From assembly GCA_030386875.1 (NCBI GenBank), contig CM059575.1:52916859-52980858 (forward strand): a stretch of DNA of 64,000 nt, written 5' to 3'. Below are positions 20,340 to 31,865 of this stretch, one piece after another (within the stretch, counting starts at the first letter, position 1; every line of letters begins with the position of its first letter). The translations under genes were made by a program, and so were the position numbers. This stretch comes from Morinoia aosen. Taxonomy: Eukaryota > Arthropoda > Malacostraca > Amphipoda > Talitridae. Under the pieces are notes generated by a model that searched no databases, was not told where the DNA came from, and saw only the letters and a list, made by a program, of their open reading frames with translations.

Positions 20340-22300
20340 AGCACGCACATCTAGAAATGCGTAAACAAACTTACACTCAAAAATGAAATGCCTGGCTTTT
20401 ACGGCATACAAATAAAGAGATAATGTTTGCACGAGCGCTTTATTTTATTTGTCTGTTTATACTTTTATTTTCTTCTGTTTATTACTATACTTTTATTTTC
20501 TTTCTGCGCAGAGCTTTAGGTAAAATGTAATGAGCCTTGAGGTTTTGCTTTTTAAGCAAAAAGTAGAAATAGAAACCGATATATGTACATGTGCGCATAT
20601 ATGTGTGCGAAACGTGTGCATGTTTACACTGATACATAGACATTTATGTTTGCGTGCGCACACACATACTCATGCACATACTAACACACATATTCACATA
20701 TATACGTACTGAAAATGAATATAAGAAAAATGCTAATAGACATGAAAAGTAATCTTGCTCTTTCAATATTTAAAATGACAGCCAAAGCTCTGATGAATCG
20801 TAAGAAATAACCTGAGGAAAGATAAGGAATAGAAAAAGGACTTCGAAAAACGTATAAATGGAATGGTTTTTTAATTTCCTAAAGGAAATTTTAAGAAAAA
20901 TCAAGTTACCGCCGAGGAACAACAACAAAAAAGAAAAAATAACATATCATATATTCAATATATCATATCTTCTCGATATTCTCTGCAACATCATGCGGAC
21001 ATGGGTACATGATATAAAATGGAGATACAGTGTAAGCCATGGCAGTTACCACTCATGATTGACAAATATCTACAAAATTTTGGCAGAAATGCGCAAACAA
21101 ACATATACTCAACATCATAATTTATAGCTTGTACAACATACGGACAGAAAGATAATTTTACCACGATTCATACGCTCAAATTGCGATTAATTTCATTAAT
21201 TGTATTTGTCATTAATCCGATACACAGATACGCCCTCTGGGGAAGTGAGAGATCTATTTTTGAATAATTTCGCTAGTGCAATAAAATTTATTAAACGGAT
21301 GGTTTTTGTGTAAAGAAATGAAATAGAAACATGTATATCTATTTATGTAGATATATATACCTACATGCGTACACACACATATTAATGTATATACTTATTG
21401 AGAATGAAATATAAGAAAAAAATACATATATAAAATAAAAAGATAGAAACAACCTACCATCTATTACACCGATAACGACAGTTGAGCTCAGTGTAATCCT
21501 AAGAAATTTTTCAAAAAAAAATAACTAAAAGGAAAAGAAGACTTCGAAAAACGTAAAATGGACTGGTTTTTAGTTTCTTCATAGAAATTTTTAAGAAAAC
21601 TCAGGTTACAGTCAAGAAACAGCACAACTCTTCAGCGTTATACGGACATGTGTTCATGGGATAAAATGGAGTAACATTGTAGCCGGATATCACATCTGAG
21701 TGGAGAATATTTACAAAATTTTGCACATATAGGTAGATTAAGCAATGGTCCAAAGTGATAATTTTGATTACAGAAATTAACAGTTTTTTCCGATTTTAAA
21801 GTTTAGTGCTAGTGTGCACTGAACGCACGGAAAGATATGAAAGGAATAAATGAAAATGCTTGAATTACCCCCTCCACCCAGCGCAGCCGAAATCGATTGA
21901 AAACGTCTTCGAGAATGATTTTGAAATAGCGAGACAACGTTAGCCAAAATTTAATTCATTATAAACTTTGCACAACCCTCAAATCTATAAACCTGTATAT
22001 TGGTGTACACACAAAATGTCTTTCAGAGTATGTTTTCCATACGGATGTTAAATATTAATACAGAAAAGAAAAAAAATAACAAAATAAAGATGAGGAAATA
22101 CTCCTAACTATGGAAAAAACGTTCTTTCTGGTGTATTGAAATCACGGCTGGGGTGCTCATTATTGTCGACAGAAATAGTTAAGATGATTATACGAATGGC
22201 TTAGCAAACGTAAAATGAAATACTTTCTAATTTTCTAACAGAAATTTCAGGAAAATTAAAATTTCTGGTAGATGGGAAATTCACACCGAAATGCTGCCGG
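20340..22300. repeat. AT-rich block of diverged ~700-750-bp tandem units
   Basis: No gene seen. Landmarks recur about 700-750 bp apart: 'gcgtaaacaaacttacactcaa' (20359) with 'gcgcaaacaaacatatactcaa' (21090), and 'gacttcgaaaaacgta' near 20840 with a copy near 21540. A weaker third copy of the second landmark lies near 22200. CA/TA-rich simple sequence lies near 20580-20710 and 21330-21400. Origin unknown; it lies between LINE D gag and OTU-LINE copy 2. Confidence 0.55.
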
Positions 22301-22319
22301 CCTATGACAGGGATGCAAA

Positions 22320-23404
22320 ATGACGTGACGCATTTACTCTAAATTCTTTTACAGTTTTAGAGTTTTTGATATGCTGGGGAAGCTTGTTCCACAAAAAAGC
22401 TCCAGAAACTGGGAGAGCTTTTTGTCCCACGTTAAATGAACGGGAACTGACTAAAACATCATTCCTCCGATTTGTTTTTTTGTTTGGGATATTAGATGGA
22501 AAAATTTTACCACCTCTGCATTACTTTGGGGGAGGTACAGAGAGGAGAACACTCGCCGAGCTTTTTGGATCATGAATCTGTTCGGTATTGGGATCCAGTC
22601 GAGTTTTCTTAAAAGAGGGGTGACATGATCGTATTTATTGAAATTTCCTTTGCATACTACTTTGGCGGCGAAGTTTAGACATTTTTGCAACTCTTCCTGA
22701 CGATATTGAGGTAAATTTCCCCACACAAGACTGCAGAAGTCCAGGCGCGATAAAACTTAAGACTGAATCACTAATAATCTAGATTTTTCGTCAAGTGTGT
22801 TCTTAATGCGATGAAAGAACATTAAGGTTCCGTTTATTTTGTTGCACTTTGTTTCGACGTGTGAATTGAAAGTCATATTTTTTAGAAACACCCAGATTTT
22901 TTACCTTCTCTACTAGTTCAATTTTATCGTCTCCAAATGTTAGCTTGAATGGGGGTGAATTTTTAGTCGCATTCTGTGACCCAAAAACAATGCATTGCGT
23001 TTACTTGCGTTAAGTTTGAGACCATTATGGTCATACCACAATTTCAGATTTCTCAGAAGGTTTTCAGCGTTGGCTTGTGTTTCTTTTAAATCCGCTGTTG
23101 AGCTTGTCATGGCAATTTGTACGTCATCAGCATACATTGAGATTTTTGTGTTTGCCGGCATGGTATGGAAATCATTGATGAAAATTGAAAATAGGAGCTG
23201 CCCGATGAATGAACCTTGAGGAACGCCAAAATTATTTGGTATGAATGATGACATTTTGTTATTCTAGCACACTGCATGAGGGCGGTTTAGTAGGTAGCTT
23301 TCAAACCACTGAGTGTCTATTCTGAGGTTTGAATTTTTTTTTTAGAAGCTTCCTATGCTCAGCACTGTCGAAAGCTTTGGAGATCACAAGCAATAGTAAG
23401 AGAG
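22320..23404 (-). pseudogene. RT palm, thumb and C-terminus of OTU-LINE copy 2
   Basis: After the frameshift the RT continues as S-K-A-F-D-S near 23360, but the catalytic motif A Asp is replaced by Val (L-L-V-I-S-K-A-F-D). Then G-V-P-Q-G-S near 23216-23230, M-Y-A-D-D-V near 23125-23140 and the thumb L-F-L-G-H. The C-terminal block (22451-22726) and the final F-R-V-N-A-S-R-H-F near 22330 resemble CR1/Jockey ends. At least one further frame change lies between 23360 and 23254, and another before 22726. Confidence 0.75.
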
Positions 23405-25723
23405 TTAATTTTTTTGGTCAATATCATTGTAAATTTTTTCTGTTATGTTTAACAGGGCGTCCTGAGTACTGCAATTCCTTCTGTAAGCATATTGATTGCG
23501 ATGCAGTAGATGTGACTCGTCTATGTAAGACGAGAGCTGGTTTGTTATTACTTTTTTTAATATTTTGGACATAACAGGCAGGAGACTGATTGGTCTGTAG
23601 TTTGACGCTATGTCGATATCATCAGATTTATGTAATGGCTTAATAATTGATAATTTCAATTGGTCGGGAAACTTGTTTGTGGCTATAGATGTATTTATTA
23701 TCAAGCGAATGAGGGGTGCTGTGACAGGGAAGCTGTCTTTTATATGTTGGAGGCTTATGCCATCATGTCCAGTCGCTTTGGTATTCTTTAGTGAGTATAA
23801 GATTTTTCGTATCTCTATGACGCTAACCGGCTTTGGTCTCCATTTGTTTCTACTATTTGGGGATGATACATCGCTCAGATTTGCCCCTGTAGATGTGTCT
23901 GAAACTGTTCCGGATACTTCATTGAAAACATTTTCGCCAACTTTTGAGAAGAAAGTATTAAAGTCATTAGCCATTTTTGAGGGGTTGTCAAAAGTGCTTT
24001 TGCACTCCGAATTTTTATACTGAGCAACTTCTCTAATGATTTCCCAAGTTCTTTTTGGGTTTTGTTTTGCCGCCAAGAGTTCTTTGTGGAAGTAGTCCCG
24101 TTTTGCTCCCTTAGCTTTTCTTCGTAGGATCTTCTCATGATCTTTATATAATTTTCGACGCATACTGTCTGATTTATTCAGTCTGTACTCACGCTGCAAA
24201 TTTCTTTTAGTTCTGCTCAACTGTTTTATCTCATCTGTTATCCATTTAGAAATTCTTGGCTTAGCTTTCTTCGTAGTGAAAGGTGCGCATTCTTTAAGAG
24301 CTGATACGAAATTTTCGTTGAAAAGCGAAACTTGTAGATTGACATCATCGGTGTTTTCCATGCCTTGAAATTCATTCCATCTGTCTAATAGCTTTTCTTG
24401 AAATATTTCAGGGGAGAAGTGGTTTTTCATGTGATATGTAATGTAACTAGATTTCTGTTTCTCTTTTGTAATATTTATTTGGCATTCTACCGGATGGTGA
24501 TCAGAAAAGGACGGTAAGATTTCTGTACCGAGTACTGCTTGGGGACTATTTGTAATTGCTGGGTCAAGAAGAGTTTTGAAAGCCTTGGTAATTCGCGTTG
24601 GTTCTTGGACCATTTGAGAAAGATTAAGTCTGTGCAGCATCTTGCTTAGCTCATTGTTTTTATTTGTCAGATCTACGTTAAAATCTCCGAAAACGTAGAA
24701 AGATTTTTTGGCTGCAGAGATTAATTTAAACGTATTTTCAATGAAATCTAATGTTGGACGTAGAGATGCTGACGGATGTCTGTAAAGACTGCCGATAATG
24801 AAAGACTTGTGTTTGTTTACTTGAACATTGAGCCAAACCATTTCTATGTCTTCGCATTTTTCTTTTATCGGAAATAAGGATGTAGAGTAGACATCTTTGA
24901 TGAAAATGCATGAACCAGTACCTCTATTACTCTTGACTACGTCATAACGGTACAATGTGTACCCGGCAATGCTGAGATATGAGCTTTCGACTCGTGAATC
25001 GAACCATGTTTCAGATACGCATAAAATATCGATATCGTTTGTGATCAACATTACTCGTACGTCATCCATTTTACCATTGAGACTGCGAGCATTTATGTGC
25101 AATATTTTGATATTATTTATCTCAATAGGCAGATCTTTAGTGGAGTTATTGCATTTTTTAGGTCTAGCAGGGCATTTAGTATTCGTCTCAAGGTCTTTAT
25201 TGCCGCGTTCATTGTTTGTGATTTCAGCTTCAAATTCAATTTGATCACTGTTATTTAGCCACAAAATGGGGGAGGGAGCAACACGATTTTCATCACGCAT
25301 TTTCAAGAGGGCGCTATAGTGGTCCTGTTTCCGGTGTATGTTTACCGGAGGACAGTTTATCAGAGCATTCAATATAGGGGAGATTGTCGTCTTCCAAATC
25401 CCATTGTCTCTTTCATCAAATATGTGAATTGATGTTCTCGTCACATTAGAAAGTATTTGGGGTGTGAGGTCTCCAACTGCGTGATCGAAGACTTTTCTAT
25501 CGATGTATTTATCGATGAGTTGTTTGAAACTGCCACTGTTCTTGTCAACGAATTTTGCATACTGGTCCTTGTTTCTGGAGCTCTCAGTTTTGATGGCTTT
25601 TTTCAGAGATGCATAATTCCATTTCGATATTTGTTGTGAAGCAAGCTGCGTCGTTACGGCGTGAAGGAGACAGTGTCCGTCACCTAAAGTGTAAGCAGGC
25701 TCCATGTTGAGCGATCGTTTCAA
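23405..25723 (-). CDS. OTU protease-AP endonuclease-RT fusion (ORF2, first 772 codons)
   Basis: One open frame. Residues 1-155 are OTU-like, with D-G-H-C at 15-18, then L-L-H-A-V, and D-H-Y-S-A-L near 147. About 205-430 is an AP-type endonuclease with H-I-N-A-R-S-L-N, C-V-S-E-T-W, G-S-L-Y-R-H-P, F-G-D-F-N-V-D-L and S-F-S-D-H-H-P-V. RT fingers follow from about 640 (K-A-T-G-H-D-G-I, K-P-L-H-K-S-D-D-I, S-N-Y-R-P-I-S-L-L-P). The start shown is the first ATG; the frame is open about 12 codons upstream without one. The frame ends at a TAA created by a shift in an A-rich run near 23411. An OTU domain is unusual for a LINE; a role in protein processing or deubiquitination is inference. Confidence 0.85.
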   Translation of the reverse strand: MKRSLNMEPAYTLGDGHCLLHAVTTQLASQQISKWNYASLKKAIKTESSRNKDQYAKFVDKNSGSFKQLIDKYIDRKVFDHAVGDLTPQILSNVTRTSIHIFDERDNGIWKTTISPILNALINCPPVNIHRKQDHYSALLKMRDENRVAPSPILWLNNSDQIEFEAEITNNERGNKDLETNTKCPARPKKCNNSTKDLPIEINNIKILHINARSLNGKMDDVRVMLITNDIDILCVSETWFDSRVESSYLSIAGYTLYRYDVVKSNRGTGSCIFIKDVYSTSLFPIKEKCEDIEMVWLNVQVNKHKSFIIGSLYRHPSASLRPTLDFIENTFKLISAAKKSFYVFGDFNVDLTNKNNELSKMLHRLNLSQMVQEPTRITKAFKTLLDPAITNSPQAVLGTEILPSFSDHHPVECQINITKEKQKSSYITYHMKNHFSPEIFQEKLLDRWNEFQGMENTDDVNLQVSLFNENFVSALKECAPFTTKKAKPRISKWITDEIKQLSRTKRNLQREYRLNKSDSMRRKLYKDHEKILRRKAKGAKRDYFHKELLAAKQNPKRTWEIIREVAQYKNSECKSTFDNPSKMANDFNTFFSKVGENVFNEVSGTVSDTSTGANLSDVSSPNSRNKWRPKPVSVIEIRKILYSLKNTKATGHDGISLQHIKDSFPVTAPLIRLIINTSIATNKFPDQLKLSIIKPLHKSDDIDIASNYRPISLLPVMSKILKKVITNQLSSYIDESHLLHRNQYAYRRNCSTQDALLNITEKIYNDIDQKN

Positions 25724-25868
25724 GTCGTCCAGTGTGTCTGCAACTCGTGTGCAAATTTGATTCCCTGTTTATTTTGCGGTAGCAGTGTCGGTTCGGTCGT
25801 TCGACATATGCCTGGAAAATACTGGACGGAGGCCTCACTGGACAGAGGCCTCAATGCATAAATCGCAA

Positions 25869-28800
25869 TGAAGCTAAAAATTTCACAGTAGAATGTCCGA
25901 TCCTTTTCTGCACGATATCCTTATTTGACCAAACTACTGGCAGACTCAACTCCGGATGTATTGTGTTTGCAGGAAACGTTTTTGTCTTTTGATAAAAATG
26001 TAAAACTGGCCGGTTATCGAAGTTTGGCCGCTCGTTGCGAGAGAGCTCTGGGAAGTGGAGGGGCGGTTCTTGTGGCCGTCAGTAACAGCATACCGCAAAC
26101 TATTATACAGCTGCCATCGTCGTTGGAAGCATGTGCCACACGCATACATCTTCCTCAAAATGAATTTACAATATGCTCTATGTACCTTCCACCATCGCTG
26201 CCAAACTCTGTATTAATCGCAAAGCTACCACTTTCACTCTTACTTCTACCCCCTCCTTTCATTATCTTAGTTGACTCTAATGCCCATCATCAATCATGGG
26301 GTTCCTGTTCCTCAGACAGCAAAGGAAATGCTATGAGTCATTGGGTAACAACAAACAACCTCGTACTGCTGAATACCACGGAACCAACTTTTTTGTCCTC
26401 AACAGGCACCTTGACTCATATAGACCTGACAATAGCAACCCCTGATATAGCACTTATGTTTACAGGGTCACCCTTATTAGACCCTTACAACAGTGAACAT
26501 TTTCCTTTGCTGATCTCATCAGAGTGTGCCACACTAGTCTGCCAACAACCAAGGTGGAACATCAAATCAACTGATTGGGTCAAATTTTAGGAAATCATCT
26601 GCCTTCCAAAGACCTACCTATCCCCTACGCAGGCATGTGGAGCTGTAACCACAAGCATCATAGATGCAGCTTCTAAATCCATCCCTTGCTCTATACCAGG
26701 AAAAAGAACACCAACAAATAATTGGTGGAACGAAGAATGCGCCGTAGCAAGGCGCCAAAAGCAGCGAGCGTTATCTCGTGATAAAAATCATTTAGGGGAC
26801 ATTGTCTTATGGATAGCCTTCAAAAACGCCAGAGCTATTTTTAGGCACTGTATAGCCAGAGCCAGGTCAAAGAGCTGGACAGACTATCTGTCTAGTATTA
26901 TACGTGCAGAGCCCACAGTTGACAAGTCTGGAACAAAGTCCAAACACTATCTGCAAAGTTCTCCTCCAAAGCTATAGTTTTAAAAAAATGGAATTGATAA
27001 TATAACAGACCTCAAGTTGATCTCAATCATTCTTGGCCGGCTATATTTTAGAGAAAATAACTCCACATCAAAAGACCCCATTTCATTGTTAGAAAGGAAA
27101 AAAATCACGTGAGCTGCCTTGCCCACAACATAACTCAAATGAATGGTACAATAAACCTTTCACAATGAGAGAACTAACTAGAGCACTAAGCAATTTCTCA
27201 TCTCGAGCCCCCCGGTGCTGATCACATTCCCTTCAGCTTTCTTCAACACCTCAGTGGAAATCACCTTGAGGAACTATTGAACTTCTTCAATTTCTTATTC
27301 ATGCATGGATTCCCACACCAGTGGCGGGCAGCCATAATACCCATGCTGAAACCTAGTAAACCATCCTCTTCTGATGCAGTATACCGCCCTATTGCACTCA
27401 CCAACTGCTTAGGCAAGGTCTTGGAAAAGATGGCAAATTGGCGCCTCCAGTCATTCTTAGAAAAAAACTCCTACTACGACCCAACTTAGAGTGGTTTTAG
27501 AGCAGGGCAAAGTACACTTGACGCACTGTTTTGCCTGGAGACTTCAATAAGGGAAGCTTTACTGACTCAAAATTACTGCCTAGCCATTTTCCTTGACATT
27601 GAGGGAGCTTTTGAGTCTGTTTGGCATGATGCTGTTTTATTCAAACTGCATGAACTTGGTCTCAATGGTAATATGGCCGTCTACATCAAAAATTTCCTAC
27701 AGCTCCGATCTATACGAGTGAGAGTTGCTGATAAGCTGTCAGACTCTTTTCCTTTTCTGTGTGGAGTGCCTCAGGGATCGGTCATAAGCCCCACACTTTT
27801 CACACTTATCGTAAACGATCTTTTTGTAGATGTACCTGCTCCTGTACAACACTCTCTGTATGCTGATGATAGAGTCACGTGGATTGTCACCCCAACTCTC
27901 ACTGAGGCAACCACAGCAATGCAAACTCCACTGAACACTATTGGAAAGTGGTCCCAAATGTGGGGTCTTCAAATCTGAGTAGCCAAAACTTCAGCTGTTT
28001 TGTTCACCCATAGGCATGACTCACCTCCCAACTAAAGTTGGAAAACGTTCTTCTAACCTTCAAAAATAACATAAGATTTTTAGGCATCACTTTTGATAGG
28101 CATTTAACATGGAGGCCCCACATAACTTTATTAATTGCACTCTTTATGGCAGTCAGATCTTAGACTTCTCTTAGTCATTGCAACCAAGAGGTGGGGTGCT
28201 GATGCCACATCCCTTCGTAGATTGTATATAGCTCTGGTTCGCTCTAAGCTCGATTATGCCTGCTTTCTATGTGCAACTGCTGCTCCCACTCATCTTCTAG
28301 TGTTGGACCGCATCCAATATGCAGCAGCACGCATTATCAGTGGCACCCTGAGGTGCACACCCACAGTTAAACTGGAAGCTGAGGCACAGCTTATGCCTCT
28401 TGCATATCGCCGCCGCCAATTGCTGTTGTCTTATTGTGTTCGAATTCTCACCATCTCTGAGCACCCGGTCCGACAACTGTTGTTGGCCTACTACCCTTAT
28501 GCTCTCTATGCTCACCTTAGGCGTCCAATCCCTATATCAGGCCGAGCCTACTAGGTCTAAATTTTTTCCAGAATCACACAATTCCCATTCACTTGAGATA
28601 TCATTCAGCCCAAAGCCCAGTCTTTCTGACATAAGCAGACGTTCAAAAACATTCAAGGAATCCCACCAATTAGCAACAAATGCTTAATGACCTCGTTATA
28701 ACTCATACAGTATGCACCAAATAGTCTACACAGATGGATCTGTCCAGAATGACAAGGCCGGATGTGGAGTGCATGGGAAAAATTTCCAACTCAAGGCCCA

Positions 28801-29528
28801 CCTCCCTCGTAAGACTTCTATTTTTACCGCTGAACTATATGCTATTTACATAGCATTCAAGTTTATAACCAACAAACCAGGGACCTTTGTAATCGTCTCA
28901 GACTCACTGAGTGCCTTGACTGCTCTGAAATCAAACAAAGCTCCCAAACACTACCTGCTATACTGGATAGCAAAAGCTATCAATCAACTTCCTAGAGACA
29001 AAATCTTTCTGGAATAGGCGCCTAGCCATGTGGGCATACCTGGAAATGAGGCTGCAGATAAGCTAGCACAGTCTGCTCTAAGCATCTCCCTGACAACTCA
29101 AATACCCAAACCCACATCAGAACTTAACTCTTTATTTGCGACCTCCATGCAACAAGAAAGGCTGAGGGCATAGAAGCAGCTCCCACTAATTATAAATGAA
29201 ATAAACCTTTCACTGATTTTTCTACCATCTTCACTCTCACGCAGCCGACAAGTCATTATTTCAAGACTAAGACTCGGTGTCTGTAAATTAACTCATGGGC
29301 ACTATTTAATTGGTTCCCCGCCTCTTTCCTGCCAAGGATGCAACTGCAAACTCACTTTGAGTAACCTACTGATAGACTGTCCTATGTATCAAAATCATCG
29401 TCTGGTCCTGATTACTGAGTGCAATACAAGATCAGCTTCTGAGACAATAAATGCCATTTTTGCTGTTGATTTCCCAGCCGAACTTGTGATGGATTTCCTG
29501 AGAAAGTCGGAGTTCCTGCATCTCATCT
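25869..29528 (+). pseudogene. ORF2 of I-like LINE D (EN-RT-RNase H), decayed
   Basis: Begins M-K-L-K-I-S-Q at 25869; the next codon is TAG where Trp of Q-W-N is expected. Endonuclease is open to 26588 (L-Q-E-T, D-S-N-A-H-H-Q-S-W-G-S, T-H-I-D-L). RT: Y-R-P-I-A-L-T-N near 27380, F-L-D-I-E-G-A-F-E near 27590, G-V-P-Q-G-S-V-I-S-P-T near 27763-27795, S-L-Y-A-D-D near 27855-27872. RNase H near 28725-29080: Y-T-D-G-S, F-T-A-E-L, V-S-D-S, G-N-E-A-A-D all visible. Multiple stops (for example 26588-26590, 27487-27489, the TAG after F-L-E near 29017) and frameshifts. Same plan as LINE C but a distinct subfamily. Confidence 0.75.
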
Positions 29529-29889
29529 GAGAAATAACTGGAGAGCAGAGTGAGGGTGCCATTTCCCATGAAGGAGACGTGCTTCATCTCTAACAAAGTA
29601 ACGAAGTAAGTATTGACTTGCCTTCGTGTGTCAAGGTTACTGGTTCTTTGCATCTTTTTCGCATCTGGGCCTGACTTGACCACTTGATTTGACTGAAGTT
29701 GGTTCTCAATGTCACCACCAAGTCGTGGTTATTGCCCAAAGTAACTTAGGGTTATTCAGCCCAAGGCACATCGTGGCAGTACACCATTCCAAAGATCACT
29801 GATACTTTCTCCGGATCCCGCTGGCTGTTTAATAAAACCTGAGCTGAGTTCACCACTGTTTAATTCCAACCGCGTACTCTCAAACAAAT
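29529..29889. other. Spacer, probable LINE D 3' UTR and junction
   Basis: No coding motif recognised between the LINE D stop and the next Gypsy block. A minus-strand open frame at 29432-29683 overlaps the LINE D 3' end and has no support. Confidence 0.4.
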
Positions 29890-30130
29890 CGCTATATGCC
29901 GTTGAAGCTGGGGTGATGATTCACACACTTAAAAGCTACCATCAACCTAGAAACTTCACAAGACCATCAAAGAGTGCCTGAGCGTTTCCCGTGCATGTGG
30001 TCCCTAAGTCATCCGTACCGGGGCTTGGAGAATATGCGGGGACTACAGGCGACTAAACGCAGTAATGAAGCCCGATCGATACCCAATTCCGCACTTCCAA
30101 GACTTCCGGTACAAGCTGCATAAAAAAATC
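29890..30130 (+). pseudogene. Gypsy fossil: short RT piece
   Basis: A short block of Ty3/Gypsy reverse transcriptase, recognisable from the R-P-S-K-S-A block and from C-G-D-Y-R-R-L-N-A-V followed by P-D-R-Y-P-I-P-H near 30040-30100. It sits between the first and second large insertions of the element and is broken. Confidence 0.65.
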
Positions 30131-30136
30131 TGTATT

Positions 30137-31255
30137 AAATGTACGAGGAGCTCACGAGATTCGAACTCAGGACTTAAATTCACCGTGCCAGAACGTTATC
30201 GATCGCGCTATCGACCACCCTAAAAAGGTGATCGAAGCCCAACGAAAGCAATGCTTGGCACAGTGAAAGCAGGCACGCACTTGGCCCGACAGATATATTT
30301 TTTACTTATGTATCGAGAGTTCAAAGTCAAGTCACCCCCAGAAACAGTTACGAATCTGGTACGGAAAGCTACTGCTTCCACAAAGTTTTTCAAATAAATA
30401 AATGTACGAGGAGCTCACGAGGTTCGAACTCAGGACTTAAATTCACCGTGCCAGAACGCTATCGATCGCTCTATCGACCACCCTAAAAAGGTGATCGAAG
30501 CCCAACGAAAGCAATGCTTGGCACAGTGAAAGCAGGCACGCACTTGGCCCGACAGATATATTTTTTACTTATGTATCGAGAGTTCAAAGTCAAGTCACCC
30601 CCAGAAACAGTTACGAATCTGGTACGGAAAGCTACTGCTTCCACAAGGTTTTTCAAATAAATAAATGTACGAGGAGCTCACGAGATTCGAACTCAGGACT
30701 TAAATTCACCGTGCCAGAACGCTATCGATCGCGCTATCGACCACCCTACCACCCCAAGTGCGTGCCTGCTTTCACTGTGCCAAGCATTGCTTTCGTTGGG
30801 CTTCGATCACCTTTTTAGGGTGGTCGATAGCGCGATCGATAGCGTTCTGGCACGGTGAATTTAAGTCCTGAGTTCGAATCTCTTGAGCTCCTCGTACATT
30901 TATTTATTTGAAAAACCTTGTGGAAGCAGTAGCTTTCCGTACCAGATTCGTAACTGTTTCTGGGGGTGACTTGACTTTGAACTCTCGATACATAAGTAAA
31001 AATATATCTGTCGGGCCGAGTGCGTGCCTGCTTTCACTGTGCCAAGCATTGCTTTCGTTGGGCTTCGATCACCTTTTTAGGGTGGTCGATAGCGCGATCG
31101 ATAGCGTTCTGGCACGGTGAATTTAAGTCCTGAGTTCGAATCTCGTGAGCTCCTCGTACATTTATTTATTTGAAAAACCTCGTGGAAGCAGTAGCTTTCC
31201 GTACCAGATTCGTAACTGTTTCTGGGGGTGACTTGACTTTGAACTCTCGATACAT
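30137..31255. repeat. Inverted array of ~263-bp tRNA-like repeat units
   Basis: Units in minus orientation begin near 30137, 30400 and 30663 (the last partial); past a centre near 30750-30765 units continue in plus orientation to 31255. Each unit contains, in its sense direction, GGTGGTCGATAGCG and the B-box-like GAGTTCGAATCTC, a tRNA-like T-arm. The array is flanked by a perfect 12-bp direct repeat AAAATCTGTATT (30125-30136 and 31256-31267), consistent with a single insertion event. Pol III SINE origin is inferred from the B box; the A box is poor. Confidence 0.75.
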
Positions 31256-31267
31256 AAAATCTGTATT

Positions 31268-31826
31268 GTTGTGCGCTAGCGGAATTTCTGTCTTCGCTTC
31301 GGCACACAATAGAACGGAAGGCGCAAGGATTCCAAAAGAATGCGAGGTTTCTTCGGTTTTATTTCTTATCCAGACGACTCCGTAAATCTGCCCAGACAGG
31401 TATGATTCAGACTCGGACGAGGAATTGCATGACAAGAAAATCCTAATTTAAGATCACAGTCGAATGATCAATTAATGTATATGGTGCTGCATAACGAGAA
31501 TGGAATCTCCTACTTCTTGAGCAAGACACAAAGAACGGCTAAATAATGTTAGAACTAGGTATGATATTCTAGTGACGGAATTTGTAACACAATATTCATT
31601 ATTACATAAGAAAGTTTTAGCCTCCCTTAACCACGACAAAGATGTTCCAAGAGAGGGAAGAGGAAGGCACCATTTATATAGCACCGCACAACAAGAAAGT
31701 AAATTCATACCTCGAAGGTACACGAGAGATAGCTGAGTGAGACATAAGAGGCCATAGAATAGTAGCACATAAAAAGGGGAATTCGCCGCCCTGCCAACGA
31801 CGTAGCACAACGACAATTCACAATAC

Positions 31827-31865
<39 letters not shown>

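Larger units (their letters stand above)
22310..25790 (-). mobile_element. OTU-domain LINE, copy 2
   Basis: Minus-strand LINE carrying ORF2 from about 25760 down to about 22320 in the order OTU, endonuclease, RT, C-terminus. ORF1 is not present upstream, so it is 5' truncated or ORF1 was lost. It sits between the gag and ORF2 regions of LINE D. RT and C-terminal parts place it in the CR1/Jockey group. At least two frameshifts and one motif A substitution make it inactive. Confidence 0.8.

Noticed and set aside
30137-31255. Functional cluster of tRNA genes
   Set aside because: A-box region is poor, units include ~190 bp of non-tRNA sequence, and the array is bounded by a target-type duplication.
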